64,000 nt of DNA from Nymphaea colorata. Lineage: Eukaryota > Streptophyta > Magnoliopsida > Nymphaeales > Nymphaeaceae. The stretch covers positions 20,542,854 to 20,606,853 of the forward strand of contig NC_045143.1 of assembly GCF_008831285.2 (NCBI RefSeq). The letters run 5' to 3'. Positions 22,440 to 33,287 of the stretch are shown here, piece by piece. The position numbers were made by a program, and so were the translations under genes. Numbering within the stretch: the first letter of the stretch is position 1; every line of letters starts with the position of its first letter. The notes under the pieces were generated by a model. That model did no database searches. It worked only from the letters and a program-made list of their open reading frames with translations, and was not told the origin of the DNA.

Positions 22440-23671
22440 CCTTCTCAGTGTCACACCCTTTCTCCTTCTCAGGCACATCAACCACAGTGAGAGATTCTGC
22501 TTTCTGTAAATTGAAGCTCCTGGCTCTGAGAATACTCTTCCCTAACCACAGACTTCTCCCCCTGAAGAGGATTCTCACCAAAGTAAAAGGCATGTTCTAA
22601 GAAGGTAACATCCCTCGTAACATAAACTCGGCCAGTGATGGGGTCAATACATCTGTATCCTTTCTGAGTAGGGGAATACCCAACAAACACACCTTTGATA
22701 GACCTGGGATCAAGTTTCTTAATATTGGGACTGTGATTATGTATAAAACACACACAGCCAAAAACACGAGGGGGGAGTAGAAAAGGTTGACGACTACCGA
22801 GGAGTAACGAATGGGGAGTCCGACCATCCAGAACACGACTGCGATTGATGAGATACGCACTAGTAAGAACTGCATCACCCCAATAGCCCAATAGTGTTTA
22901 GGAAGATTTCTCTGAAACAGGAGGACCCTGGTGACATTAAGAAGCTAGCGATTTTCTCTTTCAGCCACCCCATTTTGTGGGGGGGTATAACTACAGGACG
23001 TCTCATAAACAATCCCCATTTTTCGAAGAAAATCGTCAATCGTCTGACACATATACTCACGGGCATTATCGGACCGAAAGGTTTTAATAGTTCCACCATA
23101 TTGGAACCTCACTGCGATCTTTTAACAAGTACACAAAGGTAGCCCGAGAGAGAAGTCATCAATAAAAGTGATAAAAGTATTGAAAACCTTGACGGGTATG
23201 AATTCCCGAAGGCCCCCACACATCCGAGTGAACCAAGGAAAAAGCTTCATTAACACAATTAGTAGAAATAGGGTACGAAGCCCTCACATGTTTGGCAAAC
23301 TGACACACATCACAGGAAATCAAAGACAAATTCAAAGAAAAACACAAATCGGGGAACAACTGTTTCAAAATCCCAAAAGGTAAATATCCAAAACGTTCAT
23401 GCCAGTACAAGAAGGACTGAAGACAATCTTCTCTTCGTTTTTCTCTCTTGTTGATCGTTGTCACAAGAGCTGTAGCCACATGCATGGGAAGACGATATAG
23501 GCCATCAGACGCCAAACCAATCTCAATCATCTTCTCTGTCACCAAGTCCTGCAAAACACAATGGTTGGCAGAAAAAATGTTCAGCTCTTTAGTAAGTTTA
23601 CTAACCGACAAGAGATTTAATGGAAACTGGGGGACATGTAATGCTCCCTGCACATGAAATTTGTTCAACAA
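22440..23671 (-). pseudogene. Element A integrase, broken
   Basis: From 5' to 3' on the minus strand: protease-integrase linker KFHVQGALHVPQFPLNLLSV, the zinc module YWHERFGYLPFG and CDVCQFAKHVRASYP, core start HSDVWGPSGIHTRQGFQYF, then after frameshifts TSCSYTPP-type region and ERENRQLL counterparts near 22,950-23,000, then YLINRSRVLDGRTPHSLL, RVFGCVCFIHNHSP and GVFVGYSPTQKGYRC. At least three frame changes are seen. It is close to the C copy in both sequence and order. Confidence 0.88.
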
Positions 23672-23787
23672 GACAGAGTCCCTTCGCCTGCCACAACAGT
23701 AGAGGAACCATCTACGAGAGAAACTTGTTCCCTTCCCGAAGTTAACTTATATTCATGAAATAATTTTGGGTTACCTGTCATGTGGTG

Positions 23788-24039
23788 TGTTGATAGATTG
23801 TGTGTTTCGGGTTCGGATCCATACCCGACCCGCCTTGTAGCCCGTTTTGGGCTGTACTCTACTTAAGTCATGTAACCTTAATCCTTAAGAGTTAATGATA
23901 ATCTTAAGAGAGAGAGTCTGGCTACTAGTGGGCACCAACTCCTCCTCATTCGTGGTTTTTTCTCCCTCGTGTTGAGGGTTTTCCATGTTACATCGTGATC
24001 ATTGTTTCTCTTCGTCTTCTTCTTGTTCGTATTTCTACA
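23788..24039 (+). repeat. 5' LTR of element C
   Basis: A 252 bp LTR, TGTTGATAG to TTTCTACA, followed at 24,040 by the primer-binding site TGGTATCAGAGCCG. The part from TTAAGAGAGAGAGTCTGGC onward resembles the LTR of A; the upstream part does not. Confidence 0.95.
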
Positions 24040-24543
24040 TGGTATCAGAGCCGTGAAGTTCCGGCGTTTCTGGTTTGTCTTTTACCCGTGTTGGAGAAGG
24101 TCTCGCCCGGCACTGTTCATCGCCCGTGCCCGACGCTCGTGCCCGAGCTTCGTCTGTCGCCCCGCCGCCGTCTCCGCCCAGCGCCACTCAGGATTCCGCC
24201 GTCTCCGCCTAGCGACGACCGGCCCAGCGACGCCCTGATCAGCGCCGTTCCTGTTCAGCCGCTTCCGCCCAGCGTCGGCCTGCCCAGCGACGACCTGTCC
24301 AGTGGTGTTCCTCTCTATCATCCGACGCATCTCCCACCGCCGTGTCTTTTTCCGGCGCCGCGCCGCTCTGCCTGGTTCCGGCGGTCTATTTCCGCCCAGC
24401 GCCGCGCCGCTCTGCCTGGTTCTGGCGGTCTGTCTCTGCCCAGCGCCGCTCCCTCGTCTTTTTTTGGTGTTGTATTGTGCTGTTGCTCCCTGCTGCCCTT
24501 GCTGCCTACTGGGCTTCACCCGTAGCTAGACTGGTCTGTGATT

Positions 24544-25398
24544 ATGGCAGTCTCCTCTTCGTCAACTGTCAACACCAATCCCATTGAAATAGGGGCTTTT
24601 AGAACTGAGAATGTTCCCATGCAAGTCATCACTCTTCGCCTCACCAAGGAGAATTATTTCTCGTGGTCGCCTGCTATGACTATGGGAATTGCTGGCCGTG
24701 GTCGCATGGCCTATATTGATGGGAGCAACCTCGAACCAGCAAGAACAAGTGATGTGTGGCATACTTGGTTTCTTGAGGATAATCAAGTGAAAACTTGGAT
24801 TGTCAATTCTGTTTTCGCTGATATTCAGCCCCTTATCCTTCGGAAGAAGACTGCTAGAGACATGTGGGTGGTCCTCGAGCAAATGTATGGCCAAAAGAAG
24901 ACCGCAATTCGTACTTACCAAGTAATGAAGACAGTCTATGGCATTCGACAAGGAAACTCGTCTGTTGCAGAGTACTATGGGGCTTTAAAAGCCAAGTGGG
25001 AAAAGCTTGACTATCATTCTGATATTCCTTGGCATTGTCCCCATGATCAGGCGCTCTATGTTGCTCATGAATGGGAAAACAGGGTGTTCCTCTTTTTAGC
25101 AGGTTTAAATGATGAGTTTGAAGGTGTTCGAAGCCAGATTCTGAATTCAGGGGAGATGTCCAGTATTGAAGATGTGTACTCCTGTGTTGAAGCGGAAGAA
25201 CAGAGGAAGCTTGTTACAAAAGAAGGGAAGAGGGAACTTGTGCCCGAGAGATCCGCCCTCGTGAGTCGTGGTCCTGGCGGCCCGTCTAGATCCCTTCGCC
25301 GGTGCACTCACTGCAAGAAGACAGGTCACACCGTGGATTATTGTTGAGATCTTCATCCAAAAAAAAAGGGAAACAAAGGGAGATCTTCGATTGGGAGA
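24544..25398 (+). pseudogene. Element C gag with one nonsense codon
   Basis: Starts at ATG 24,544 after a GC-rich leader. The capsid region (residues about 20-220) shows the copia gag pattern NYFSWSPAMTMGIAGRGRM, DMWVVLEQMYGQ, YYGALKAKWEKLDYH and VRSQILNSGE. The zinc knuckle CTHCKKTGHTVDYC closes it. A TGA at 25,345-25,347 replaces the tryptophan right after the knuckle, which element C2 keeps. The same frame then continues into protease. Confidence 0.93.
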
Positions 25399-26376
25399 AT
25401 GCCTGTGTCTGAGGTGCCAGCATCCAGTGGAGAAAAAGTCTCCATTTCTGCTGACCAGCTTCGTGAACTAAGGGCTTATTTGGGCAGGATCGATGTCAAC
25501 AAGATTGAGACCTCAGAGGGAACTACAGCTAATCATGCTCTTGCGGTTATTGGCAATCAAGGTAACTCTTCTGTGGGGGAATGGATTGTCGATAGTGGTG
25601 CTACTCATCACATGACAGGTAATCCAAAATTGTTTCATGAGTATAAGTTGTCCTCGGGAAAGGAACATGTTTCTCTTGCAGATGGTTCCTCTACCTGTGT
25701 GGCAGGCGAAGGCACTCTGTCCTTGTTGGACAAATTTCATGTGCAGGGCGCATTACATGTCCCCCAGTTTCCTTTAAATCTCTTGTCAGTCAGTAGACTT
25801 ACAAAAGAATTGAATTGTGAACTTATTTTCTCTGCCGATCGCTGTGTTTTGCAGGACTTGGTGACAGGAAAGAAGATTGGGATTGGTTTAGCTTCTGATG
25901 GATTATATCGTCTTCCCATACGTGTGGCTACTGCTCTGTTGACAGCGATCCGCAAGACAGATAAGAGAAGAGAAGATTGTCTTCAGTCCTTTATGTACTG
26001 GCATGAACGTTTTGGGCATTTACCTTTTGGGATTTTGAAACATTTGTTTCCAGACTTGTGTTCCTTCTTTGATTTGTCTTCCATTTCTTGTAATGTTTGT
26101 CAGTTTGCCAAACATGTGAGGGCTTCGTACCCTCTTTCTACTAGTTGTGTTAATGAAGCTTTTTTCCTGATTCACTCTGATGTATGGGGACCTTCGGGAA
26201 TTCATACCCGTCAAGGTTTTCAATATTTTATCACTTTCATTGATGATTTCTCTCGTGCTACATTTGTGTACTTGTTAAAAGACCGCAGTGAGGTTCCTCG
26301 TATCATCGAGACATTCATTCTTCTTGTGCATACCCAATATGGTGCGAATGTTAAAACTAACTTTCAGGTCCGATAA
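25399..26376 (+). pseudogene. Element C protease and integrase N-terminal half
   Basis: Same frame as gag. Protease motif GEWIVDSGATHHMTG is intact near residue 67 of this stretch, then HVPQFPLNLLSVSRL. The integrase zinc module is YWHERFGHLPFG with CNVCQFAKHVRASYP, and the core begins HSDVWGPSGIHTRQGFQYF and FIDDFSRATFVYLLK. A frameshift near 26,366, just before the second catalytic aspartate, ends the frame. Confidence 0.93.
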
Positions 26377-27299
26377 TGCCCGTGAGTACATGTGTCAGCC
26401 TGTTGAGGAGTTTCTTAAACAACGGGGGATTGTTCACGAGACATCCTGTAGTTACACCCCCCCTCAAAATGGGGTAACTGAAAGGAAAAATCGTCAACTC
26501 CTTAATGTCACCAAGGCTCTTTTGTTTCAGAGAAATCTTCTTAAACACTATTGGGATGATGCAGTTCTTACTAGTGTCTATCTTATTAACCGCATGCCCA
26601 GTCGTGTTTTGAATGGTAGGACTCCCCACTTGTTGCTTCCTGGCAATCGTCCACCATTTCCTCTTCCTCCTCGTGTTTTTGGTTGTGTATGTTTTATCCA
26701 TGATCACAGTCCAAATGTCAAGAAACTTGATCCTAGGTCTATCAAATGTGTCTTTGTTGGATACTCCCCTACGCAAAAAGGATACAAATGTATTGATCCT
26801 AGTCGAACTTATGTTACGAGGGATGTTACCTTCTTGGAACATGCCTCTTACTTTGGTGCGAATCCTCTTCAGGGGGAGCAGTCTGTGGGCAGGAAAGAGT
26901 GTTCTCAGAGACAGGAACTTCAGTTTATAGATTTTTTGGACTACAAGAAAGCAGAATCACTTAATACTTAATACTGTTGATGTGCCTGAGAAGGAGGAAA
27001 GGGGTGACAATAGCATTGAGAAGGAAGGCCATCAGTTGTTTGGACAGTTCTACTCTAAACGAGGTACTCGGACAGAGATGATGACTTGTGATGCTAGATC
27101 TACTTCCAATCCCAATGCCAGTCCTTTCCTGGATGAACCAAGTCCTACAGAGGAGACCGTGGAGACTCATGATGAGGTTGAAAAGAAGAATGACGATCTT
27201 TCCATTGCCCTGAGAAAGAGTGTCAGGTCATGTACTCAACACCACAGGTAATTTTGTTTCTTATTCCAGACTTGGGAAAGATTACAAGTGCTTTGTTTC
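26366..27299 (+). pseudogene. Element C integrase C-terminal half and linker
   Basis: Continues in the next frame with RSDNAREY (second Asp), TPPQNGVTERKNRQLL (Glu), LINRMPSRVLNGRTPH, RVFGCVCFIHDHSP and FVGYSPTQKGYKC. After a duplication of TTAATACT at about 26,959 it moves to a third frame with an acidic linker ending DLSIALRKSVRSCTQH. The coding then reads FVSYSRLGKDYKCFVS in another frame and is cut at 27,299 by element D. Confidence 0.9.
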
Positions 27300-27573
27300 T
27301 GTAGAAACACAAACCACAAGGAGAGAGTAGAGAAAACACACACAGTATACGTGGAAAACCTCAAAAAGATGTGAAAAACCACGGGGAAGCTCTGACCTAG
27401 GGGCAAACCGCAACCCTAGGAGAGAGAAAATAACATTCACTTAACTCAACAATTACATGTAAGTGAAGAATATATAGGAGGGAGAGAAAGAGTGCCGCCT
27501 AGGATATCGAGCCTGCCTCGGTATCCGTGCCCCCAGATATGGACCCGGTTCCCCATTACAATATATTCTAACA
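27300..27573 (-). repeat. 3' LTR of element D
   Basis: A 274 bp LTR, minus strand TGTTAGAATA to TTTCTACA. It contains TATATAGGAG-type and AACCCTAGG words. The pol stop TAG again comes from the LTR start TGTTAG. Unlike the LTRs of A and C except for the last dozen bases. Confidence 0.92.
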
Positions 27574-27619
27574 CTCCCCCTACATGTCAAACATGCCAAC
27601 CTTGCTAACATTTTTCTAA

Positions 27620-29391
27620 CATTTTTCTCAAATTGAGATGTACATAAAGACTTAGTTAAGACATCTGCAACTTGATCACTTCATATAGGGCAGAATCAAC
27701 TCCTTTGAATCTATGCGTTCCCGTATGAAGTGGCGATCGATCTCCACATGTTTAGTCTTGTCGTGCATGACCGGATTATTTGCCAGGTTAATAGCAGACT
27801 TGTTGTCACAATACATCCTCATCTTCTCTTCCATTTTAACCCCAATATCTGCCAAAAGAATTTTGAGCCATAGCATTTCTGTAACCCCCATAGCAACCGC
27901 CCAGTATTCAGCCTCAGCACTGGACCTGGAACAAACTTCTTGTCGCTTACTTCTCCAGACCACAAGGTTACCTTCAAGAAAGATGCAGTATCCTGTGGTA
28001 GACCTCCTAGTATCCTGTGGTAGACCTCCTAGTATTTGTGCATCCTGCCCAGTCGGTATCAGAGTATCCTTCAATACTTAGTCGATCTTGTCGAGTGTAG
28101 AGCAATCCTTTCCCTGGGTCATTCTTTAAGTATCCCAATACTCTTTCAGCACTTTTCCAATGACAATCAGTAGGGGCATGCATAAACTGACTTAACACAC
28201 CCACAGCATACGTAATATCTGGGCGAGTAAGAGTGAGATAAATAAGTTTACCAACCAGCCGCTGATACCTCCATTTTCCTTCCTCATCCAAGATAGTCCC
28301 AGATTTGATACTTATTCTTGTGCCAGACTCCATTGGGGTAAGAAAAGGCCTGCATCCCAGTTTACCTGTCTCTTTTAGAAGATCCAAAGTGTATTTTCTT
28401 TGGCTCATAACAAGCCCAGTCTCAGATCGCGCGATCTCAATTCCCAAGAAATACCTTAGTTTGCCCAGATCTTTGAGATCGAATTCAGCAGCTAACGTTT
28501 CCTTCATCTTCTTTTTTTCCCTTTTGTCGTCACCTGTGACAATCATATCATCAACATATACAAGTAGAAGGCTCACCAGACCATTTCTCTGCTTGATGAA
28601 GAGGGTGTGATCACCATTTCCCTGTTTATACCCATTAGTCTTCATTACAACCCTTAGTCTTTCAAACCACGCTTTAGGGGACTGCTTGAGACCATACAAA
28701 GCTTTCTTGAGATAGCAACACTTCCCGTTCCGAGCATATCCAGGCGGCATGCTCATATAGACTTCTTCCTCAAGGTGACCATTCAAGAAGGCGTTCTTGA
28801 CATCAAGTTGGTCCATGCTCCACTTCTTCTGCACTGCAAGAGCTAGGATGACCCTTACGATCTTCAGTTTCGCCACGGGAGCAAACGTCTCAAGATAGTC
28901 AATCCCATATTTCTGGCTAAACCCTTTAGCAACAAGGCGGGCTTTATAGCGTTCTACAGTGCCATCAGGTTTGTACTTCACATTAAACACCCACTTGAAA
29001 CCAACTAAGTGAGTTCCCTTGGGGATGTCAACAACCTCTCACTGTTCTTTTCTAGGGCGTCCATCTTCTCTGTCATGGCCTGTAGCCATTTAGGATCCTT
29101 CCTGGCATCTTCCACTGACCTGGGAATAACAGCCATAGATAAAGAGGTAACAAAGCACTTGTAGTCTTTACTGAGTTTAGCATATGAAACAAATCTCTGA
29201 ATAGGATGAGAAGTACATGACCTGGTGCCCAGGGCTATGGGAAGTTCTTCATTCATTGGACTTGGATCATCCGGGGAGGTCACAAGATTGAGAAGATTGG
29301 GATTGGCAACATCGACATCTTCCATCACATCCTTCTTCTTCCTGCTGTAAACCTGACCAAATAAGTGACCTCGAGACTCCTGTTCTTCCAC
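27620..29391 (-). pseudogene. Element D reverse transcriptase and RNase H, nearly open
   Basis: The long minus-strand frame (28,990-28,007) is an almost intact copia [70 protein letters not shown], the catalytic YVDDMIVTGDD, DLKDLGKLRYFLGIEIA and TRPDITYAVGVLSQFMHAP. RNase H follows with GYSDTDWAGC, RSTTGYCIFLEGN, SSAEAEYWA and CDNKSAINLANNP. The join between the two is broken by a tandem duplication of CTGTGGTAGACCTCCTAGTAT at about 27,991-28,034. The segment 29,005-29,391 is the linker SCTSHPIQRFVSYAKLSKDYKCF and the start of RT. Confidence 0.92.
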
Positions 29392-30233
29392 AGGGCCCCC
29401 TCCATCTGACTGTCTATGTCCTTCCTGACAACGTCTTCCACACTTGGAGAACTAACTGTATAATCCAAGAAATCCATGAACTGAATCAACTGATGCGAAG
29501 AATACTCTTCCCTTCTGTCACCTAAACACTCCCCCTGAAGAGGAGTCGCAGGAAAGTATGCCACATGTTCATGAAAGGTAACATCCCTGGAGACATATAC
29601 TCTGGAAGTGCTAGGGTCAATTGTATCCCTTCTGAGTGGAGGAATACCCCAAAAAGACCGCTTTGATGGACCGAGGATCAAGTTTCTTGAGAGTGGGACT
29701 ATGATCATGGACAAAGCAAACGCACCCAAACACTCGAGGGGTCAAAGGCCAGGGATTCTGAGTAGGCCACCACGACAAGTGGGTACTCCTGAAGGACCCC
29801 AAACATATCAGAATGAACCAAAGCAAAAGGACGGTTGGCTTTATTGAATGAAATAGGGTACGAGGCCCTAACATGTTTAGACAACTGACACACTTCACAG
29901 ACGAAGGTGTCCAAAGAAACAGAATGAAACATCCTAGGAAACAACTTTTTAAGCAACGGGAATGGAAGATGACCAAGTCTCTCGTGCCAACGCATAATGA
30001 TGGATCTGTCCTCGGCCCACTGGTGGCTGAAATCAAAGCAGAAACAACTTGTACGGGCAGTCTGTAGAGGCCATCAATAACCGAACCAATCCCAATCTTC
30101 TGCCCCGTCCCCAAGTCCTGCAGTAAACAACGATCAGCAGAGAAAATTAGATTACAGTTTAACTCTTTGGTAATACTGCTGACAGATAACAAATTGACTG
30201 GAATGTTGGGAACATGTAGGTCATTATGAAGAC
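29392..30233 (-). pseudogene. Element D integrase with core deletion
   Basis: Minus strand: VNLLSVSSITKELN, then the zinc module MRWHERLGHLPFPLLK and CEVCQLSKHVRASYP, then the core start ALVHSDMFG. About 25 residues later it jumps to PWPLTPRVFGCVCFVHDHSP. The stretch carrying the second aspartate and the glutamate of the DDE triad is gone, so the integrase is dead. The C-terminal part AVFLGYSSTQKGY and an acidic linker follow in other frames. Confidence 0.88.
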
Positions 30234-30479
30234 TGTTGATAGATTGTGGGTTTCGGGTCCGGATCCATACCCGACCCGCCTTGTAGCCCGTTTTGGGCTC
30301 TACTTAAGTCATGTAACCCTAATCCTTAAGTGTTAATGATAATCTTAAGAGAGAGAGAGTCTGGCTGCTAGTGGGCACCAACTCCTCCTCATTCGTGGTT
30401 TTTTCTCCCTGTTGAGGGTTTTCCACGTTACATCGTGATCATTGTTACTCTTCGTCTTCTTCTTGTTCGTATTTCTACA
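30234..30479 (+). repeat. 5' LTR of element C2
   Basis: A 246 bp LTR, TGTTGATAG to TTTCTACA, almost identical to 23,788-24,039 apart from small indels (for example a shorter TGGGCTGTACTC stretch and one extra GA). Confidence 0.95.
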
Positions 30480-30539
30480 TGGTATCAGAGCCGTGAAGTT
30501 CCGGCGTTTCTGGTTTGTCTTTTGCCTGTGTTGGAGGAG

Positions 30540-30710
30540 GATTTGCCCGGCACTGTTCATTGACTCGCCCGGCACTGTTCATCGTCTCGCCCGGCACTGT
30601 TCATCGCCCGTGCCCGACGCTCGTGTCCGAGCTTCGCCCGACGCCCTTGCCCGACGCCCGTGCCCGACGCCCGTGCCCGACGTCCGTGCCCGACGCCTGA
30701 GCTTCGTCTG
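30540..30710 (+). repeat. GC-rich minisatellite in the C2 leader
   Basis: Three copies of CGCCCGGCACTGTTCAT-type units are followed by about six copies of GCCCGTGCCCGAC-type units. The corresponding leader in C (about 24,108-24,165) has a single or partial set, so the array expanded in C2. It lies in the untranslated leader between the primer-binding site and gag. Confidence 0.85.
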
Positions 30711-31240
30711 TCGCCCCGCCGCCGTCTCCGCCCAGCGCCGCTCAGGATTCCGCCGTCTCCGCCTAGCGACGACCGGCCCAGCGACGCCCTGATCAGCGTC
30801 GTTCCTGTTCAGTCGCTTCCGCCCAGCGTCGGCCTGCCCAGCGACGCTCTGTCCAGCGGCGTTCCTCTCTGTCATCCGACGCATCGCCCACCGCCGTGTC
30901 TTTTTCCGGCGGTCTGCTTCCGCCGGTGCGCCGCTCTGCTTGGTTCTGGCGGTCTGTTTCCGCCCAGCGCCGCGCCGTTCTGCCTGAGCGGCTGCCTCTC
31001 TGTTGCCTGCTCAGTTGCTTCCGCCCAGCGTCGGCCTGCCCAGCGACGCTCTGTCCAGCAGAGTTCTGCTTCGTTTTTTCTCCGGCGCTGCCTCTCTGTT
31101 GCTGTCTCTTCTGCCGGTGAGGTTTAGGCGTTCTCCATTTTGTCCTGCTCTATGCCTTTTTTGGTGTTGTATTGTGCTGTTGCTCCCTGCTGCCCTTGCT
31201 GCCTACTGGGCTTCAACCGTAGCTAGACTGGTCTGTGATT

Positions 31241-32345
31241 ATGGCAGCCTCTTCCTCGTCAACCGTCAACACCAATCCCACTGAAATAAGGGCTTTTCGA
31301 ACTGAGAATGTTCCCATGCAGGTCATCACTCTTCGCCTCACCAAGGATAATTATTTCTCGTGGTCGCCTGCTATGACCATGGGGATTGCTGGCCGTGGTC
31401 GCATGGCCTATATTGATGGGAGCAACCCCGAACCAGCAAGAACAAGTGATGTGTGACATACTTGGTTTCTTGAGGATAATCAAGTGAAAACTTGGATTGT
31501 CAATTCCGTTTCCGCCGATATTCAGCCCCTTATCCTTCGGAAGAAGACTGCTAGAGACATGTGGGTGGTCCTCGAGCAAATGTATGGCCAAAAGAATACC
31601 GCAATTCGTACTTACCAAGTAATGAAGACAGTCTATGGCATTCGACAAGGGACCTCGTCTGTTGCAGAGTACTATGGGGCTTTGAAAGCCAAGTGGGAAG
31701 AGCTTGACTATCATTCTGATATTCCTTGGCATTGTCCCCATGATCAGGCGCTCTATGTTGCTCATGAATGGGAAAACAGGGTGTTCCGATTTTTAGCAGG
31801 TTTAAATGATGAGTTTGATGGTGTTCGAAGCCAGATTTTGAATTCAGGGGAGGTGTCCAGTATTGAAGATGTGTACTCCTGTGTTGAAGCGGAAGAACAG
31901 AGAAGACTTGTTACAAAAGAAGGGAAGAGGGAACTTGTGCCCTATAACGAGAGATCTGCTCTCGTGAGTCGTGGTCCTGGCGGCCCATCTAGGTCTCTTC
32001 GCCGGTGTACTCACTGCAAGAAGACAGGTCACACCGTGGATTATTGTTGGGATCTTCATCCAAAAAAAAAGGAAAACAAAGGGAGATCTTCGATTGGGAG
32101 AATGCCTGTGTCTGAGGTGCAAGCCTCTAGTGGAGAAAAAGTCTCCATTTCTGCTGACCAGCTTCGTGAACTAAGGGCTTATTTGGGCAAGCTCGATGTC
32201 AACAACACTGAGACCTCAGAGGGAACTACAGCTAATCATGCTCTTGCAGTTATTGGCAATCAAGGTAACTCTTCTGTGGGGGAATGGATTGTAGATAGTG
32301 GTGCTACTCATCACATGACAGGTAATCCAAAATTGTTTCATAAGA
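31241..32345 (+). pseudogene. Element C2 gag and protease start, one nonsense codon
   Basis: Starts at ATG 31,241. A single TGA at 31,454-31,456 replaces the tryptophan in the TSDVWHTW context kept in C. Otherwise the frame is open through capsid, zinc knuckle CTHCKKTGHTVDYCWD and the protease motif VDSGATHHMTG. It ends at about 32,342 where element sequence stops and host-derived sequence begins. Confidence 0.93.
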
Positions 32346-32354
32346 TTGTGTTGG

Positions 32355-33287
32355 CAAGAATGTGACGCGAGAGAGAGAGAGAGAGAGACGGCACACGCTT
32401 TCGATGATCGGAACAAGAATGTGATCCATGGGCTCGCTCCTGCCAACACAATCCTTCACGTACTTGTGCAGAAAGAGAAGTGCGTCATCCAAAGGACCTG
32501 GGGAAGCCGAAGCACATAATCGTCGTTATACACAGACGTCGCACGCGCAATTAGATATAGAGAGAAGGGGTGGAGGCAAACCGTCCGTGGAAGGAAGAAG
32601 ACCACTTCCAGACTTCCTCCCTGACTTCAAATCGGTGCGAGAGAGCACGGCGTCCAGCTCTCTCTGGCGAGAGCCAAGCAACGCATCCAACGAGCGACCA
32701 AGCAGCGATGTCGACACACTGTTCCAATCGGCCTCCCATATCTGGTCTTCCATTTATCGCTCGAGCATCCTCCAAGAACGACGAAACTTGTTTACGTTCG
32801 CCCCCGTGCACGGTTTCTTGGATATGGGGGTTTCAATGCAAAGGAGAAGGAATGCGAAGGTCCTGCGGAGACTTCAATTGAATAATCGTCATTCGATTTT
32901 TTAGTCGGTGTTCCGTCGGCAGGTTTTCAGCAGTTTTGGAAGAAGGCAGGGTCGGGAGGGGGACGGGTTGTGGGTCCTCCAAAACACGTGTTGATACTGG
33001 GTCCTTGGGTCCTTAGGAGACCCGAGACCGTGACTACGCTAACTCTTTCCAACTCTTTTTCGACACAAATATAAATGACACTGTTGGGTGAGTGGGTTTT
33101 TCATCTTTCAAAGGCCACTCAACTTTTTTAATAAAAGGGTGCTTTACGGTGTTTCCTTTTTGTCATACTTGGTCTTGCACATTAAATGTTTTTATTTTGC
33201 AATACAGATATTGATGCTAAAAAATTCAAAACAAAAACCGACTATTTATGCTTCTATCTCAACAAAAAATCAATGGCCTATTTTGCT
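32355..33287. repeat. Host-gene segment inserted in the nest (copy 1 of 54,675-55,600)
   Basis: Sequence almost identical to 54,675-55,600: a few substitutions, one 10 bp indel (about 32,932-32,943) and GA-tract length differences. On the minus strand it contains the promoter-side region, exon 1 (32,753-32,582) and exon 2 (32,497-32,397) of the ARM-like host gene. It sits exactly between truncated C2 protease and truncated C reverse transcriptase and has no terminal repeats or TSD. The join at 32,343-32,356 carries a GATTGTGTTGGCA that also occurs, inverted, inside exon 2. This fits repair filler copied from the host locus rather than transposition. Confidence 0.9.
32397..32753 (-). pseudogene. 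Captured copy of exons 1 and 2 of the ARM-like gene
   Basis: The minus-strand frames at 32,753-32,582 (MEDQIWEADW...) and 32,497-32,397 (PLDDALLFLHKYVKD...) encode the same residues as the 55,077-54,721 copy, with the intron between them kept. The intron shows it is a genomic copy, not a retrocopy. Downstream exons are absent and it runs into element C2, so it can make at most a short truncated product. Confidence 0.75.

Larger units (their letters stand above)
27300..30233 (-). mobile_element. Ty1/copia retrotransposon D, nested in C (5' half missing)
   Basis: A minus-strand element of a third family. Its 3' LTR is 27,300-27,573 with the polypurine tract ATGTAGGGGGAG next to it. RNase H, RT and a shortened integrase follow. 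It is cut at 30,233 by element C2, and the rest of D (protease, gag, 5' LTR) is not in the window. The left flank GTTTC (27,295-27,299) should be one half of its TSD; the other half is lost. Confidence 0.92.
30234..32342 (+). mobile_element. Ty1/copia retrotransposon C2, nested in D (3' part missing)
   Basis: Same family as C. The 5' LTR is 30,234-30,479, the primer-binding site TGGTATCAGAGCCG starts at 30,480, then come a GC-rich leader, gag and the start of protease. The element stops at GNPKLFH (about 32,342), at almost the same protease position where C entered A. Its likely left TSD is AAGAC (30,229-30,233); the right end is gone. The remaining part is very similar to C, so both inserted within a short time. 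Confidence 0.9.

Noticed and set aside
24002-24525. Long open frames in the C leader, and similar ones at 30,442-31,284 and 34,647-35,181
   Set aside because: Frames open on several strands at once because the untranslated leader is GC-rich. They lie between primer-binding site and gag and are Pro/Arg/Ser-rich.
32428-32904. 158-residue plus-strand open frame, repeated at 54,752-55,228
   Set aside because: It is antisense to the better supported exons 1-2 of the ARM-like gene. Its identity in both places only reflects the copied DNA.
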